This document shows, piece by piece, positions 38,159-48,797 of a DNA stretch of 64,000 nt. Positions within the stretch are counted from its first letter, which is position 1, and each line of letters starts with the position of its first letter. The notes beneath the pieces are model-generated. The model did not search any database. It was not told where the DNA came from and was given only the letters and a program-made list of their open reading frames with translations. The position numbers were made by a program, and so were the translations under genes. Source of the stretch: Plasmodiophora brassicae (Eukaryota > Endomyxa > Phytomyxea > Plasmodiophorida > Plasmodiophoridae); NCBI GenBank assembly GCA_039704465.1, contig JASFAU010000017.1, positions 620,001 to 684,000 on the forward strand. Reading direction: 5' to 3'.

Positions 38159-39432
38159 ATGACGACAGTGGTCGTCACGCTGCTGTGCCTGGCGCTGACG
38201 TCGCATCACGTCGCGGAGAGCACAGGCGCGCTCGGCATGCCCAGCGATGTCGACGATTTGCCGCTGACCACGTCGTCTCGCTCGTCAAAGGAATTCACAG
38301 GCGCCCTCGACATGCCCGACGAGGTCAAGGATTTGCCGCTGACCATCCCCATTCGCTCGTCCAAAGAGGTCGGGCACCCGTCGCTGTCTCCGTGCCCTGC
38401 GTCTGATCGCCCAGCCCACAGGCCGTCCTCGACGTTATCATCAAGGCCATTGAGGCACTGAGAAGCGTCGCTGGGCCGCTCACGAGCGTGTATGGCCTGA
38501 AGACGTCGGCGTATAATATGATCAGTGTGCTGGTGTCTAACGACACGCTCAACTTCCTTGAGGACGTACGCCACCTCCTCGCTGGCATGCACGACGAAAC
38601 CCTCAACGTGCTTACCAGCGTACGCGACCACGACCAGGCCGTCAACGACCTCAACCAGTACCGTCAGAAGGTGATCAAACTTCGTGCCACACTCGACGAG
38701 TGCCAGCGCCTCAATCAGGCCGCGCTCCTCGAGGCCGCCGACATCGCCGCGCGGGACGCCAAGCAGGCCAACGACACGATCCGCTCGCTGCGACGCTCCC
38801 TGGCGGCGCTCTCCGACAACAACGCCGCCCTGCGCCTGGCGCTCGACGCCGCTCGGCACGACAACGAGGAGCGCAATCGAACGGTCGCCGCCTATCGGAA
38901 GGCGGTATGGGCCAGCGGGATCATGGGCACCGCCGGCGCCATTGCATCTGCCGGCGTCGCCTGGCAGAGACTCCCGCCGGCCGCGGCGCCTGGCGTCAGC
39001 GCACCGTCCCCAATCGGGTCGTCGTTGAGGTCGGCAGCGCCGCTGGCGTTGGCGGCCGCCGCCCTGTCCAGCGTCGCCACACGGATGGCGACCCGCACGG
39101 AACGCCGCCGCCCAGCCGCCGAGCCAATGTCGTCGCCGACGGACGCCGGCGGCGACGCTGGCCGCGGCCGACGCTTCCTGAAGGTCGTCATCCACGTCCT
39201 GCTGGGCGTCGTCGCCGTCTGCGTCGTGGCCGGCGCCACCACGACCGTCGTCCTCGTCCGGCGCATCCGCCGCCTGCGCTACACGATCAAGAAGCTGCAC
39301 AACCGGTTCGGCGTCGTCGAGTACGACACGTCCGGGCGGCGTCGGCGTCGCGGCCGCCCGCTCGCGTCCGACGCCGACATCTGGAAGCAGATCGACGCCG
39401 CGGACACGGCCCAGCCCGCGTTCCCGTTATAA
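38159..39432 (+). CDS. secreted or membrane coiled-coil protein with N-terminal 25-residue duplication
   Basis: Exon 1 starts with a signal peptide, MTTVVVTLLCLALTSHHVAE (an upstream in-frame ATG at 38114 exists). Two tandem copies of a 25-residue unit follow: TGALGMPSDVDDLPLTTSSR and TGALDMPDEVKDLPLTIPIR, each ending SSKE. A 52-nt intron ending CCCACAG leads to exon 2: AVLDVIIKAIEALRSVAGPL, a long coiled coil (VNDLNQYRQKVIKLRATLDE...SLRRSLAALSDNNAALRLAL), an Ala-rich hydrophobic stretch, a membrane segment (VVIHVLLGVVAVCVVAGATT) and a basic tail. No family is recognised. It resembles the 46-kb gene in layout only. Confidence 0.7.
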
Positions 39433-39709
39433 ACCGCCCCCCGGCGCGCGGCACGACGCTTTTCGGCAGTCGGCGAACCCCATCTGGAAGCAGGTCGACG
39501 CCCTAAAGTCCGCGGAAGAGACACGGCGCTGCCCCCCGTTCGGAAACGACGCTCGACGTTTTTGCAATGGTGGCGGCGGAAAAAACTGCGCATGAAGGGG
39601 GGCGTCGGCCCTGTCCCTGAGGGGGCGTCACCGGTCATCGTGTGACGGGCGAGCCATCGTCGGAGTCGTCGTCTGGCGGCGAACGGACGCGCCGCCGCCC
39701 CTGCCGGCA
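39433..39709. other. intergenic, no gene seen
   Basis: A short gap before the LMBD2-like gene with no motif. Confidence 0.4.
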
Positions 39710-41619
39710 ATGTTCACCTGGCTGCAGGTGTGGCTGGCGTGCACGGTGGCGGCGAGCGCCGTGGTGTCCGGCGCGCTGCTGTACCAGCTGGCGCACCCGG
39801 ACGTGCGCCTGCCCTGCAAGGTCACCGTGTTCTTCGCCTGGGCGCTCGCCTTCACCGTCATCTGGGTCACGCCGCTCGACCTGGACGCCGACCACGCCGC
39901 CAGCGCCCTGCTGTTCCCCGTCTGGAACGCCACGTACTGGTGCGTCTCCCTGCTGACCTGGCTGCTGATCCCGCTGCAGCAAGCCTGTAGGGTCGCCGCC
40001 GCCGCCGCCATGGCCACGTTGTTCGCCCCCCATCGCCCTAATTCGAACCCGCGTGTCGCAGATTACGACTCGGGCCATTTCACCGTCCGGGACAAGCTGA
40101 AGGATGCGTTCAGGGCCAACGTCCGCTTCTACGTCGTCGCCCTGGTCCTGATCAGCGTCGTGGGCGTCACTGCGGCGGCGACCTCGGGCCTGCGCCCCGA
40201 CGAGCTCGTCGGCCTGGGCATGGCGCTGGCCAACGTCTGGGGCATGCTCCTCATGGTCCTCCTGCTCGGGTACGGCCTGGTCGACATCCCTCGGAAGCTC
40301 TGGTAGGCGTCCCTGGTTGGCACGACCGACCCTGCCGGCTGACTGACGACGCCCACACAGGACGTTCGGCGACCGGCGTCGGATCGGACGCGCGCTCTAC
40401 TTCAACGCCGTCGCCGTGCACGACGAGTACCAGGACTCGCTGGAGAAGCTGTCCGACTCGATGACGATGGTCGTCGAGACGTCGCTGCGTGTCAAGCAGA
40501 TGGACGACCCGCTGCTGGCGCACTACATGGAGATCATCGAGGGCGAGTGCCCGGCGCCCGGCACGCTGGAGCTGACGCAGGAGTACGCGCCGTCGTCGCT
40601 GGCGGCCGAGCTGCGCGGCTCCGACCTGAACGAGCCGATCCTGGCGCGGTTGCACTCGCGCGTCAAGGCCGACCATCACGAGTCGCGCCGGGCGCAGTAC
40701 CAATGGCACCTGCTGCTGGACAAGGTCGACGAGTTCGAACGCGAGGAGGACGAGAGCGCCCGGCGGAACGTGTTCCACCAGACGCTGTACAGGACGGTGA
40801 ACCTGCACGTGGCGGCTCGCGTCCTGTCCGTCGTCTGCGCCATCATGACGCTGGCCGTCATCTGGTCCGAGGTTTGTTGTTTGGAACGCGCGAGCGCCCT
40901 GCCGACGTCTTTGCTGGGTGTCTGAGCGCACGGCACGGCCAGGTGACCTTGTCGATCGGCGTCCGCCTGTCCATCTTCTACAACATCGTGAACAGCGTCA
41001 GCGACCCCGCGCTGGTGTACCTGACCGGTGCCGTCGTCTCCTCCTACCTGGCCGTCTGCGCGTTCTACTCCATGTTCCGCCTGCGCCTGTCGTCGTTCTA
41101 CCACCTGCATTTCGGCAGGCACAGCGAGGCGAATTCGCTGCTGTTCAACGCGTCGTACATCCTGCGGCTCGTGTTCCCGATCGGCGTCAACGTCTTCTCC
41201 ATGACCAAGGACGACCGCGGCCAAACGACGGCCTTCGAGTCGGTCCTCGGCGTCATGAACGTTGTCCCTCTGCTCGGTGAGAAGTTCAACCTGTTCGTCC
41301 CCATCGTCATCTCCGTCTTCTGCTTCATCACGCTGGCCAACTTCTACGGGCGCATCCTCCGCTGCCTACAGGTACGCGCCTGCTCTGTCTGGGGTGGCGC
41401 GCCCGTTCCCGGTACTGACTCGGGGCCCCCGCCGTCCAGTTGGGTCAGTTCGAGGAGAACGGCCCTGGTTCGGATGAGGTTGTTCAGGAGGGTAAGAGCC
41501 TGGTCAAGCGAACGCAGAGGAAGCGGAAACGCGGAGCGGCCGCCGGCCTCTACAACCAGAAGCCGAGGAACGGCGGGTACCAACAACTGGGTCCCGAAGT
41601 GGACTCCCCGTCGCAGTAG
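39710..41619 (+). CDS. LMBR1-family multipass membrane protein (LMBD2-like)
   Basis: Four exons (introns near 40305-40360, 40873-40942, 41372-41438) encode about nine hydrophobic segments. Diagnostic stretches are VIWVTPLDLDADHAASALLF, WCVSLLTWLLIPLQQ, GHFTVRDKLKDAFRANVRFY and GLGMALANVWGMLLMVLLLG, then LVDIPRKLW. Next come a cytosolic coiled-coil loop and SIFYNIVNSVSDPALVYLTG and SYILRLVFPIGVNVFSM. This order is that of LMBD2 proteins, conserved eukaryotic plasma-membrane proteins of incompletely known role (linked to receptor signalling in animals). The C-terminal tail is basic and short, ending PEVDSPSQ. Confidence 0.9.
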
Positions 41620-41974
41620 ACGACCGATATCATGCTGTGCAATAATCTATTTTCTCCTCAGCGCTTCCTTTGTGTACGGAGTGATGATAGCCTCCGGCGA
41701 CCCTGTTGGCCGGGCAACCCGGCCAGAAATAGCACGCGCCACCGTCGCGCACTGCTGGGCAGCGCGCATATTGTATTACCTGCGCCATATCGGCCGCGGA
41801 CTGAGCAATGGCGAGGACATCAGAGCGCGCGGGGGGCCAGACCCGTACTGGCGTGGGGCGACGTGAGACCCAGGCTCGTCCCGGACGTTACTCGCACACA
41901 CACGCAGCACGTCGCGGCCGGAACTTCAAGAGCGCGACGGTGAACAGCTGCCCACCCAGCATTCTTCCGGAGCA

Positions 41975-42739
41975 ATGTCCATTGTCAATCGCCTTCATCA
42001 GCCTGGGCCCGCGTTGTCGCTGACGGTCCTGGTCGTCGTCGCCGTCCTGCCAGTCGTCTTTGTCGATGCACTCCCAATCAGCTGCCGCAACGATGTAATT
42101 CTTTTCGACGTCGATACCGATGCGATATCGAGGCTGTCGCCCGTGTTCGCAGGCCTCGCTGCCGAAAGCGTACGCGTTATCCGTTTGTGCGGCGTCGACA
42201 GCACGCAAGTGAAGTTGATCAATGACTTTTGCGAATGTGTCGCCGACCAGCATGAGGACGTCGCTGAAGAGGCGGCTCGCGCTTGGGTCCAGGACAGGCT
42301 TGCAACGATGTCGGTAGAATCACAGTGCCGCCTCTACGCTGTGTCCAAGTGCCTCCAAGTGAGCTTGCTACCAAGGGCAATCATGTCGACGAAGACGACC
42401 TGGAACGACATCAGCGTTATGCGATGGTGTCTTGATGAACCGGCATTCTTTGGTGCCGTGGGTGAATGCCCCGCAATGCTGAGGCTTACGAATATGGCCG
42501 ACACGACCGAACGGGTCGCGATTGCCACCGCCGTCCACCATTCGGTCGTTGACGGCGGCGGACCGGCCAGTGCTATCGAGACCGTCCGCACCGCAGTGTG
42601 GGAGCCGCCGACCAGCACCATTGTGCACTGGGCCCGGTCGAACGACGACGCCATGATCCTCGACCTGCTGGAGCAGATCCCGGGACTAACGCGGGCGCCC
42701 TCAAGTTCTCAGCCGACCTGCGGTTGCCATATTTTATAG
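41975..42739 (+). CDS. secreted SKP1-like/ankyrin protein C, truncated
   Basis: It has a signal peptide (LSLTVLVVVAVLPVVFVDA), an SKP1-like N-terminal region around CRNDVILFDVDTDAISRLSP, then QCRLYAVSKCLQVSLLPRAI followed by MSTKTTWNDISVMRW. The first ankyrin unit begins (TIVHWARSNDDAMILDLLEQ) but the reading frame ends within about 20 residues (SQPTCGCHIL). Paralogues A, B and D have three or more further repeats. The ankyrin array was probably lost by deletion next to the convergent gene ending at 42823. It may be a pseudogene or a short secreted variant. Confidence 0.68.
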   Translation: MSIVNRLHQPGPALSLTVLVVVAVLPVVFVDALPISCRNDVILFDVDTDAISRLSPVFAGLAAESVRVIRLCGVDSTQVKLINDFCECVADQHEDVAEEAARAWVQDRLATMSVESQCRLYAVSKCLQVSLLPRAIMSTKTTWNDISVMRWCLDEPAFFGAVGECPAMLRLTNMADTTERVAIATAVHHSVVDGGGPASAIETVRTAVWEPPTSTIVHWARSNDDAMILDLLEQIPGLTRAPSSSQPTCGCHIL

Positions 42740-42822
42740 ACCCGCGCTCTATATTATATAGGTGGTGGGCACTGATACACAGCAACCGTGCACAAGCGCA
42801 ACTGCGACGACCCGCCGGGCCC

Positions 42823-44146
42823 TCAGGCACGGGCGCGTATCGCATCGACAGACGCCTGCTGGACGCCGTGGTCCATGGCGAATTGCAGGGCGGTGACGAC
42901 CCGATCGCCGGTGACGTCCGCGCAGGGCGCCGACGGTTCCGCCCCGTACGCCAGCAGGCACCGCACCGTGCGCAGCGACTCGTTCTGCAGGATCGCCAGC
43001 TGCAGCACGTGCCGGCCGTCATCATCGACAGCGTTCGCGTCGCATCGCCCGACGCCCAGCAGCACGTCGAGGACGGGCACAGGAGCCCGGCCCTCGATCG
43101 CGACGTGCAGCGCCGTCCTCCCACCTGGGCCACGTGATCCGTCAGACGGCATACCGGGGCACATTCACGCGCGTTCCCCACCTTGCTGCCGAAGGCATCG
43201 AATGTCAGCACCGTGCGCTATCAGGGCGCGGACGGCGTCGACGTCGTGGGCGGCCAACGCGCTCCAGAACGCGCCTTCCATGACGGCACGGGCGCGCGCT
43301 TCGATCCCGTTCAGCCGGGCGACGACGATCAGCCGGTCGGTGCACCCGCCGACGTCGAACCTGGCGGGAGCGACGCCGTGGTCGAACAGCAACGGGACGA
43401 CGTCGTGACGTCGCAGGCGCAGAGCCAGGTCGACCAGCGACCCATCCCGGTAGCGTCGGTGCGGGTCAGCGCCGGCGGCGATCAGCGCCGGCGCCAGCCA
43501 CGACGCCGCCCCTGAGTAGTGACACGCCGCCTGCAGGCCCGATGTTGAGCAGAGCGTGTCGTCCCCAGGCGCGACACCCATACCGCTAGCGGGAAGAACC
43601 CGTCGGCGTTCGTCAGCTCGACGTCGGCGCCGAGGTCAAGCAGGTCCTGCACGGCGTCGTTCAGGGACGGGTCCCACGGGCCCGACAGGCGCCAGCGGGA
43701 CGTCGTCGTCGTCGGGTCCCCAGGACGGTCCAGTGCGCACAGAATGACGTCCAGCAGACGCTGCGATGCGGAACCGACGCGAGGTCGTCGGCGGCGGCAA
43801 TGTCGACGCGGCTCCTGCTCCGGTCCATGCCCGTTCCGCGCCGCGGTGACGTTCGTGTTCCCTAGCCGGGCGCCTGCACCACGCCGTCCCGCGACGACGA
43901 CAACGCGATCGTTGACCTGCGGCCCGCGTCGATAGAGTGTGAACAGCCCGCGCCGGCAATGTGGGTCGGCGCCTGCCTACGTACGACGTCGTCGATGGAG
44001 ACGCAGGCCGGGTCCCGTTGGACCACTCTGGCTGTGTCATGGTGGCGGTCCTTGTCGTCGTAGTGGTCCGCGGGCGGGCGCGCGTCGACGATGTCGTCGA
44101 AGGGATCCCGGGGGCGTTGCGCGGGACGTCGCCCGTACGACGACAT
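42823..44146 (-). CDS. intracellular ankyrin-repeat protein
   Basis: Four exons (introns near 43907-43976, donor GTACGT; 43529-43580; 43127-43183). The N-terminus, MSSYGRRPAQRPRDPFDDIV, is polar and has no signal peptide. Ankyrin-type units follow: DLLDLGADVELTNADGFFPL, WLAPALIAAGADPHRRYRDG, VVPLLFDHGVAPARFDVGG, FWSALAAHDVDAVRALIAHG, RTALHVAIEGRAPVPVLDVL, HVLQLAILQNESLRTVRCLL. It lacks the SKP1-like part and the IMSTK motif, so it is outside the secreted family even though it sits between members C and D. The start is inferred from frame continuity across the first intron. Confidence 0.68.
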
Positions 44147-44618
44147 CGCCAACGTAACGCCAAAAGAACGATACCCGGTCGACGAGCGCCCGCGCGATGA
44201 ACGAGACGCAGGCGCCCGCGCGCCACCACGGTGTTCCCGCGCGCCCCTCACGGCGATCGCGCGGGTGCGCTGCGCCGAAGCGCTTCCTGCGGTAGAAGAT
44301 GGCTTCGGGTCGACCCACTCGTGGTGGTTCCCAAACAGACGCAGGACAACATCGGCGCCGCAGTTTTCCCCCCGCACACGAGACGGCGCTCCCAAACCAT
44401 GTTTTACAGCGAGCTTTGAAACACGGGTCAGGAAACCGCAGAATCCGAGGCTGTCCGCGGGTCAAGCGCCACTGGCGGCGAGCGAGCGAGCGAGCGCACT
44501 CCGCTCACTGCGTGGGACTTGGCTCGGCAGCGAGCGACGCACACTTCGCAACGCCGAACCAGGTCGAGCTGCGCCAAAGTGCAACAGTGGCCGTTGATAT
44601 CACGTCAGATAGAAGGTC
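44147..44618. other. divergent intergenic region, no gene seen
   Basis: It lies between the ankyrin gene on the minus strand and protein D on the plus strand. Short GCGA repeats (GCGAGCGAGCGAGCG near 44480) are the only notable feature. Confidence 0.45.
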
Positions 44619-45819
44619 ATGGGCGCCATCGGCGGTCCTCCTCTGATCCTGGTCGCGCTGGTCGTTGGCCTGATCGACGCAGCCACTCTCCGTTCCGTCG
44701 TCGACTCGTCGGAGCACGTCGTCGACACGACGGCCATCGCGCAGATCTCCCCGGTGGTTCGCAGTCGGATGCTGGCCATCCCCGATCATGACATGGCCAT
44801 CCCAGTACCCGTCGCCGGCGTCGAACTCACGCTGATTGTGGACTTCGCCAAAAGCAGCCGTTCTGCAGAGAGTAAGGTACGGCGCCTATAGTACCTGTCG
44901 CGCTGATTTCGGCCTCTGTGCTGACGACAACGTTGTCCCCCAGGATGAGCATGCTGCGAAGTGGGTCCGGAACCGCCTCTGTACGATGTACCTGGAGGGT
45001 CAGTGTCGTCTGCTCAAGGCTGCTCAGGACCTCGAGATATGGTTGCTTGTGGCAGGCATCATGTCCACGAAGCCGACCTGGAGCGAAGTTACGGCTGCGT
45101 GTCGACTGGTTGGCCTGGATCCGTTCTGGGTCGCTACGTGCAACTCGCCCGGCATCGTCCGCCTCAGGGATGTTGCCAGCACCAACGAGCGTATGGCAAT
45201 TGCTGATGAGGTCCATCGTCTTTTGGCCGGCAGCGCTGATAACGCAACGCTCGTCAACACGGCCGAATGGGAGAATGGGGCCAACGTCCTGCACTGGGCG
45301 GCATCAAATGGCGACGACCTCGTCGTCAAGCTGTTGTCGAATGTTCCAGGGGTGAACGCCAACATGGGCAACAAGCAGCGTTTGACACCGCTACATGCCG
45401 CCGCCTCCAATGGGCACGCCCACATCGCCGAACTATTGCTCGGGTTCCAGGACGTTCAGATCAACGCACGAGACGACAACGGGTGGACGCCGTTGCACTA
45501 TGCCGCCTTCCAGGGGCACGTACCCGTTGTCCAGGTGCTGTTGACCGACCCCGATTGCAGGGTCGGCGCTCGCGACAACACCGGCCAGACGCCGTTGCAC
45601 AAGGCGGCATACCGCGGCTACGCTGACATCGTCGACACGCTGCTGCCGCACCAGGCATCACCGGTCGCTGTTGGGGCACAAGACCGCGCTCAGCAAACCG
45701 CAGCGGACGTTGCAGATCAGCAGGGCTACGATGCGATTGCGTCCCTGCTGCGAGGCGCCTCGCTGAAGCCGTCGTCACCGTGCAGGCCTTGTGGGTCGAC
45801 GATGTGTCGCATCATGTAG
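44619..45819 (+). CDS. secreted SKP1-like/ankyrin protein D
   Basis: Exon 1 has a signal peptide (PLILVALVVGLIDAATL) and an SKP1-like start (HVVDTTAIAQISPVVRSRML, then MAIPVPVAGVELTLIVDFAK). A roughly 70-nt intron (donor GTACGG, acceptor CCCCCAG) joins in phase to DEHAAKWVRNRLCTM, QCRLLKAAQDLEIWLLVAGI and MSTKPTWSEVTAACRLVG. At least four ankyrin repeats follow: NVLHWAASNGDDLVVKLLS, TPLHAAASNGHAHIAELLL, TPLHYAAFQGHVPVVQVLL, TPLHKAAYRGYADIVDTLL. It ends with a Cys-containing tail. This is the most complete and best-preserved member here. Confidence 0.82.
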
Positions 45820-46047
45820 CGCGCTCGCCAGCTGCTGAGGAAACATTGCCAATACATCCGATGACCACGCGACCCGCTCGGTTCGTTGTGGCGCGCTCCC
45901 AGTAATACGCGCCCGTCCCGCTGATGTCTAAATCGGAACCAACACGCTAATTCCGGCCATCTGCACGAACGCGGCGGCGACGGCGGTGCCCTCTGCTACC
46001 TAACGCCAACTACATAGAAGCATTAGACGACGACGACGACATCGCCC

Positions 46048-47560
46048 ATGGAGGCGCGCATGCTCAGCGTTATCACAGCCGCTGCCCTGTTATCGTTTCA
46101 CGTGTCGAGCGGCGTTGAATTGCTGGAGCTGCCCGGCGAGGCGGTCAACACCGTCACCGGATGGGTGTTCGGCAAACCGCGAGACAAAGACCTGTTCCAG
46201 GGGGCGCGCGACGTCGTCAGCAACGCCGCCGACGCGGCCAGGGGCGCCGAGAAGGCCATGGGCAAGATGGGCGACGTGATGGACGACGCCCGTGTCGTGG
46301 TCAGGAAAGGCGCTGGCACGGTCGACGAAGTCACCGGGCTTGTCGTCGAGGGCCAGCACCTCGTCCGAGCAGGGACCGGCATCGTACAGGCCGGCGAGGG
46401 CGTCGTCCACAGCGTCGAGGATCTGCTCGGCGAGGTCAACGTGATCGCCGCCGAGGTCGGCGAGGTCGTCAACCGGGGCGTCACGATCGCCGAGAACGCG
46501 GGCAGGCTGGTGTCCACCGTCGACGACAGCGTCGAGCAGCTGACGAAGGGCACGACGGAGATCATGTCGACGACGAACGGCATCCTGAGGAGCCTGCAGA
46601 AGATCGCGGACGACATCGCGTACTTCTTCACGAACAACCGGTGGGCGGGCGCCGCCGCCGGCTTCGTCGGCGTCGTCGCGATGATGAACTTCGTCTACAC
46701 GTCGCCGGCCCTGTGCGCCCTGGCCAAATGGATCGCACCGCACGTGTTCGCCGGGTGGAACCCGGCCACGATCCTCCCCCTGATCCGGTCGGCGCGGTAC
46801 GCCGCCGACGTCGCCTCCCTGTTCGTTGCCGCGTCCGCCGCCTCCATCTGGGCGGCGCGGTTCGTTCGCGACGGGCGCGAGTCCCGCATGACGCTCGGCA
46901 CTGAACTCAGGCGCTCCGGGTCGTGCATCGCGTAAGTCGTAAACGTCCGCGCGCGCGCTGATCGCTTGTGACACACCTACCCCCCTCCTGCATAGGATTC
47001 TCGTCGGGGTGCTCGGGTTGCTGGCATCGCCGACGCCCTCGGCGCTGCCGGCCAGCGTCGGTTCCGTGGTCGGTGGGGCTCTCCTGCATACGCCGTTCGT
47101 ACCGGTGACGAACCCGCTGGCCATGGCGGCGCTGGGCGTCGTCCCCGCGTACCTGGTCGCGCGTCACAAACCGCTGATGCGACGGGTCACCGACCTCCAT
47201 CACCGGCTGCCATGGAACCGGGGACGGGTACCTGCCCGGCCAGCAGCAGCCCCCAGGACGCGCCTGCTGCATGGCATCGCGTCGCGTTCACGATGGACGA
47301 TCGGTCTGGCGGCCGTCGGCGCTGCGGGTACCGCCCAGCTGATCATTCGGCGCAACCGGGGCAGCGTACGTCAACGACCGGCCTCGACCGCACCGCCGCG
47401 CCGCACCTGGGTCTGGTACGCCCTGGTCGTCGCATGCCCGCTGGTCGGCCTCGTCTGCATCGCGTTGGCTGCCTACGCCGTCGGCCGGTACCGCCGCTCG
47501 AAACGCGCCACGCTCATGGGCACCATCTCCGCCCCGTACAACGCTCGCTTCCTATACTAA
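46048..47560 (+). CDS. membrane protein of unknown family with long amphipathic helix
   Basis: Two exons flank a short intron (donor GTAAGT at about 46933). A signal peptide, MLSVITAAALLSFHVSSG, is followed by about 150 residues with few prolines and regular Val/Ala/Gly spacing (AADAARGAEKAMGKMGDVMD, TGIVQAGEGVVHSVEDLLGE), likely a long helix. Then come several hydrophobic segments (GAAAGFVGVVAMMNFVYTSP, AADVASLFVAASAASIWAAR, VWYALVVACPLVGLVCIALA) and a basic C-terminus. I recognise no family. The early part has the look of apolipoprotein-like or methyl-accepting-type helices, which is composition, not homology. Confidence 0.68.
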
Positions 47561-47638
47561 AACAGCCCATTCATAGTACTAACCGTCCGCTAGCGGGGCA
47601 CGCGCTGCCCGCCGTCGACGACAGGTCACAGACCTCGG

Positions 47639-48671
47639 ATGCCGATCAGCGTTCGTCTGTACAGTAACGATGGGCGCTCGGACGTGCTCGTCCTGGGCGA
47701 GGACGCGCGCGTCCCCGCCCTCCGCAATGCAATCGGCGACGCGTTCCTGATCGACGACGACGCCGCCCGGCACCGCATCCGGATCACGTTGCACAAGCCG
47801 TTCGAGGAGCGCCTGATGGCCGCGCGTACGTCGCCGAAGGCCGGGCGGCGGCGCCCGGTCCAGGTGCCGACGGTCCTGTCGGCGGAGATGGACGCGACGC
47901 CGATCAAGGAGGTCGGCGTGCACCACCTGGCGACGCTGGTCGTCGACAACTGCGACGCGCTGTCGAACCGGGCGCTGTACACGACGATCCGCAAGATCAG
48001 GGCGATGAAGGAGACGGGGACGCGCAGCGAGTTGCGCGCCATGCGCCTGCTGAAGACCGTGCTGGGCAACATCGTCCTCAACCCGGACGACGGCGCCGCC
48101 CGGCGCGTCCAGGCCGCCCCCGTCCGGACGGCCCTGCAGGACGCCGGGTGCTACGCCATCATCAAGCACCTCGGCGTCGTTATGCAGGGCGACTGGTTCC
48201 TGTTCGACAATGTATGTGTTCGCGCGCGCGCCCCTGCTTGTGGGATGGCGCCCCATACCGAACATTGTACAGGTCCGCATCGACCACGCGCGTCGCGTCC
48301 TTCAGAACCTGTACGCGACGGCGGCCGACTGGGACGATATCGAACAGGCGCACGTGGGACGCCAGACGAAAGCAGTGGAGGACAGCCCCGCCCGGCCACC
48401 CAGGTTCGACCTGAGGCCCAAGCCTGTCGTCGTCGTGGCCAACGCTCTGCCCGACTATTCCCGGTACGCGCTCGCCACGATCATCGCCGTCATCGTCGCC
48501 GGCATCGTCGCATCCGCCTGGTCCCCAGCAGCGACGGCGCCGACGTCTGGCTGGCCGACCGGCGCGCCCGCAGGGCCCCGTCCCGAGCCGCCCGCCACGA
48601 CCGATGCGTCCGACGCCATGCAGCCCCGTCCGCTACATGGCGGCCATTATAAACCAGACGTTGCCGGGTGA
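47639..48671 (+). CDS. PUB-domain protein with C-terminal membrane anchor
   Basis: Two exons. Exon 1 begins MPISVRLYSNDGRSDVLVLG, a possible ubiquitin-like fold, and leads into a PUB domain: ALYTTIRKIRAMKETGTRSE, RLLKTVLGNIVLNPDDGAAR then RVQAAP, CYAIIKHLGVVMQGDWFLFD. A short intron (donor GTATGT) joins to VRIDHARRVLQNLYATAADW. PUB domains bind the C-terminus of the p97/CDC48 segregase. Near the end, YALATIIAVIVAGIVASAW is a single membrane segment followed by a Pro-rich tail, so the protein could recruit p97 to a membrane. That role is inference. Confidence 0.75.
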
Positions 48672-48797
48672 GACCGTACGGCAATAGGAATGCGGCGACC
48701 CGCGACTGCAGTGTCCACAGTGAGGCGGCAGGCGGCAGCTCCGACTGGGGGACGGAGACGCCTGATCAGTCCGTGGGCGGCGACTGCTGCGTGGGCG

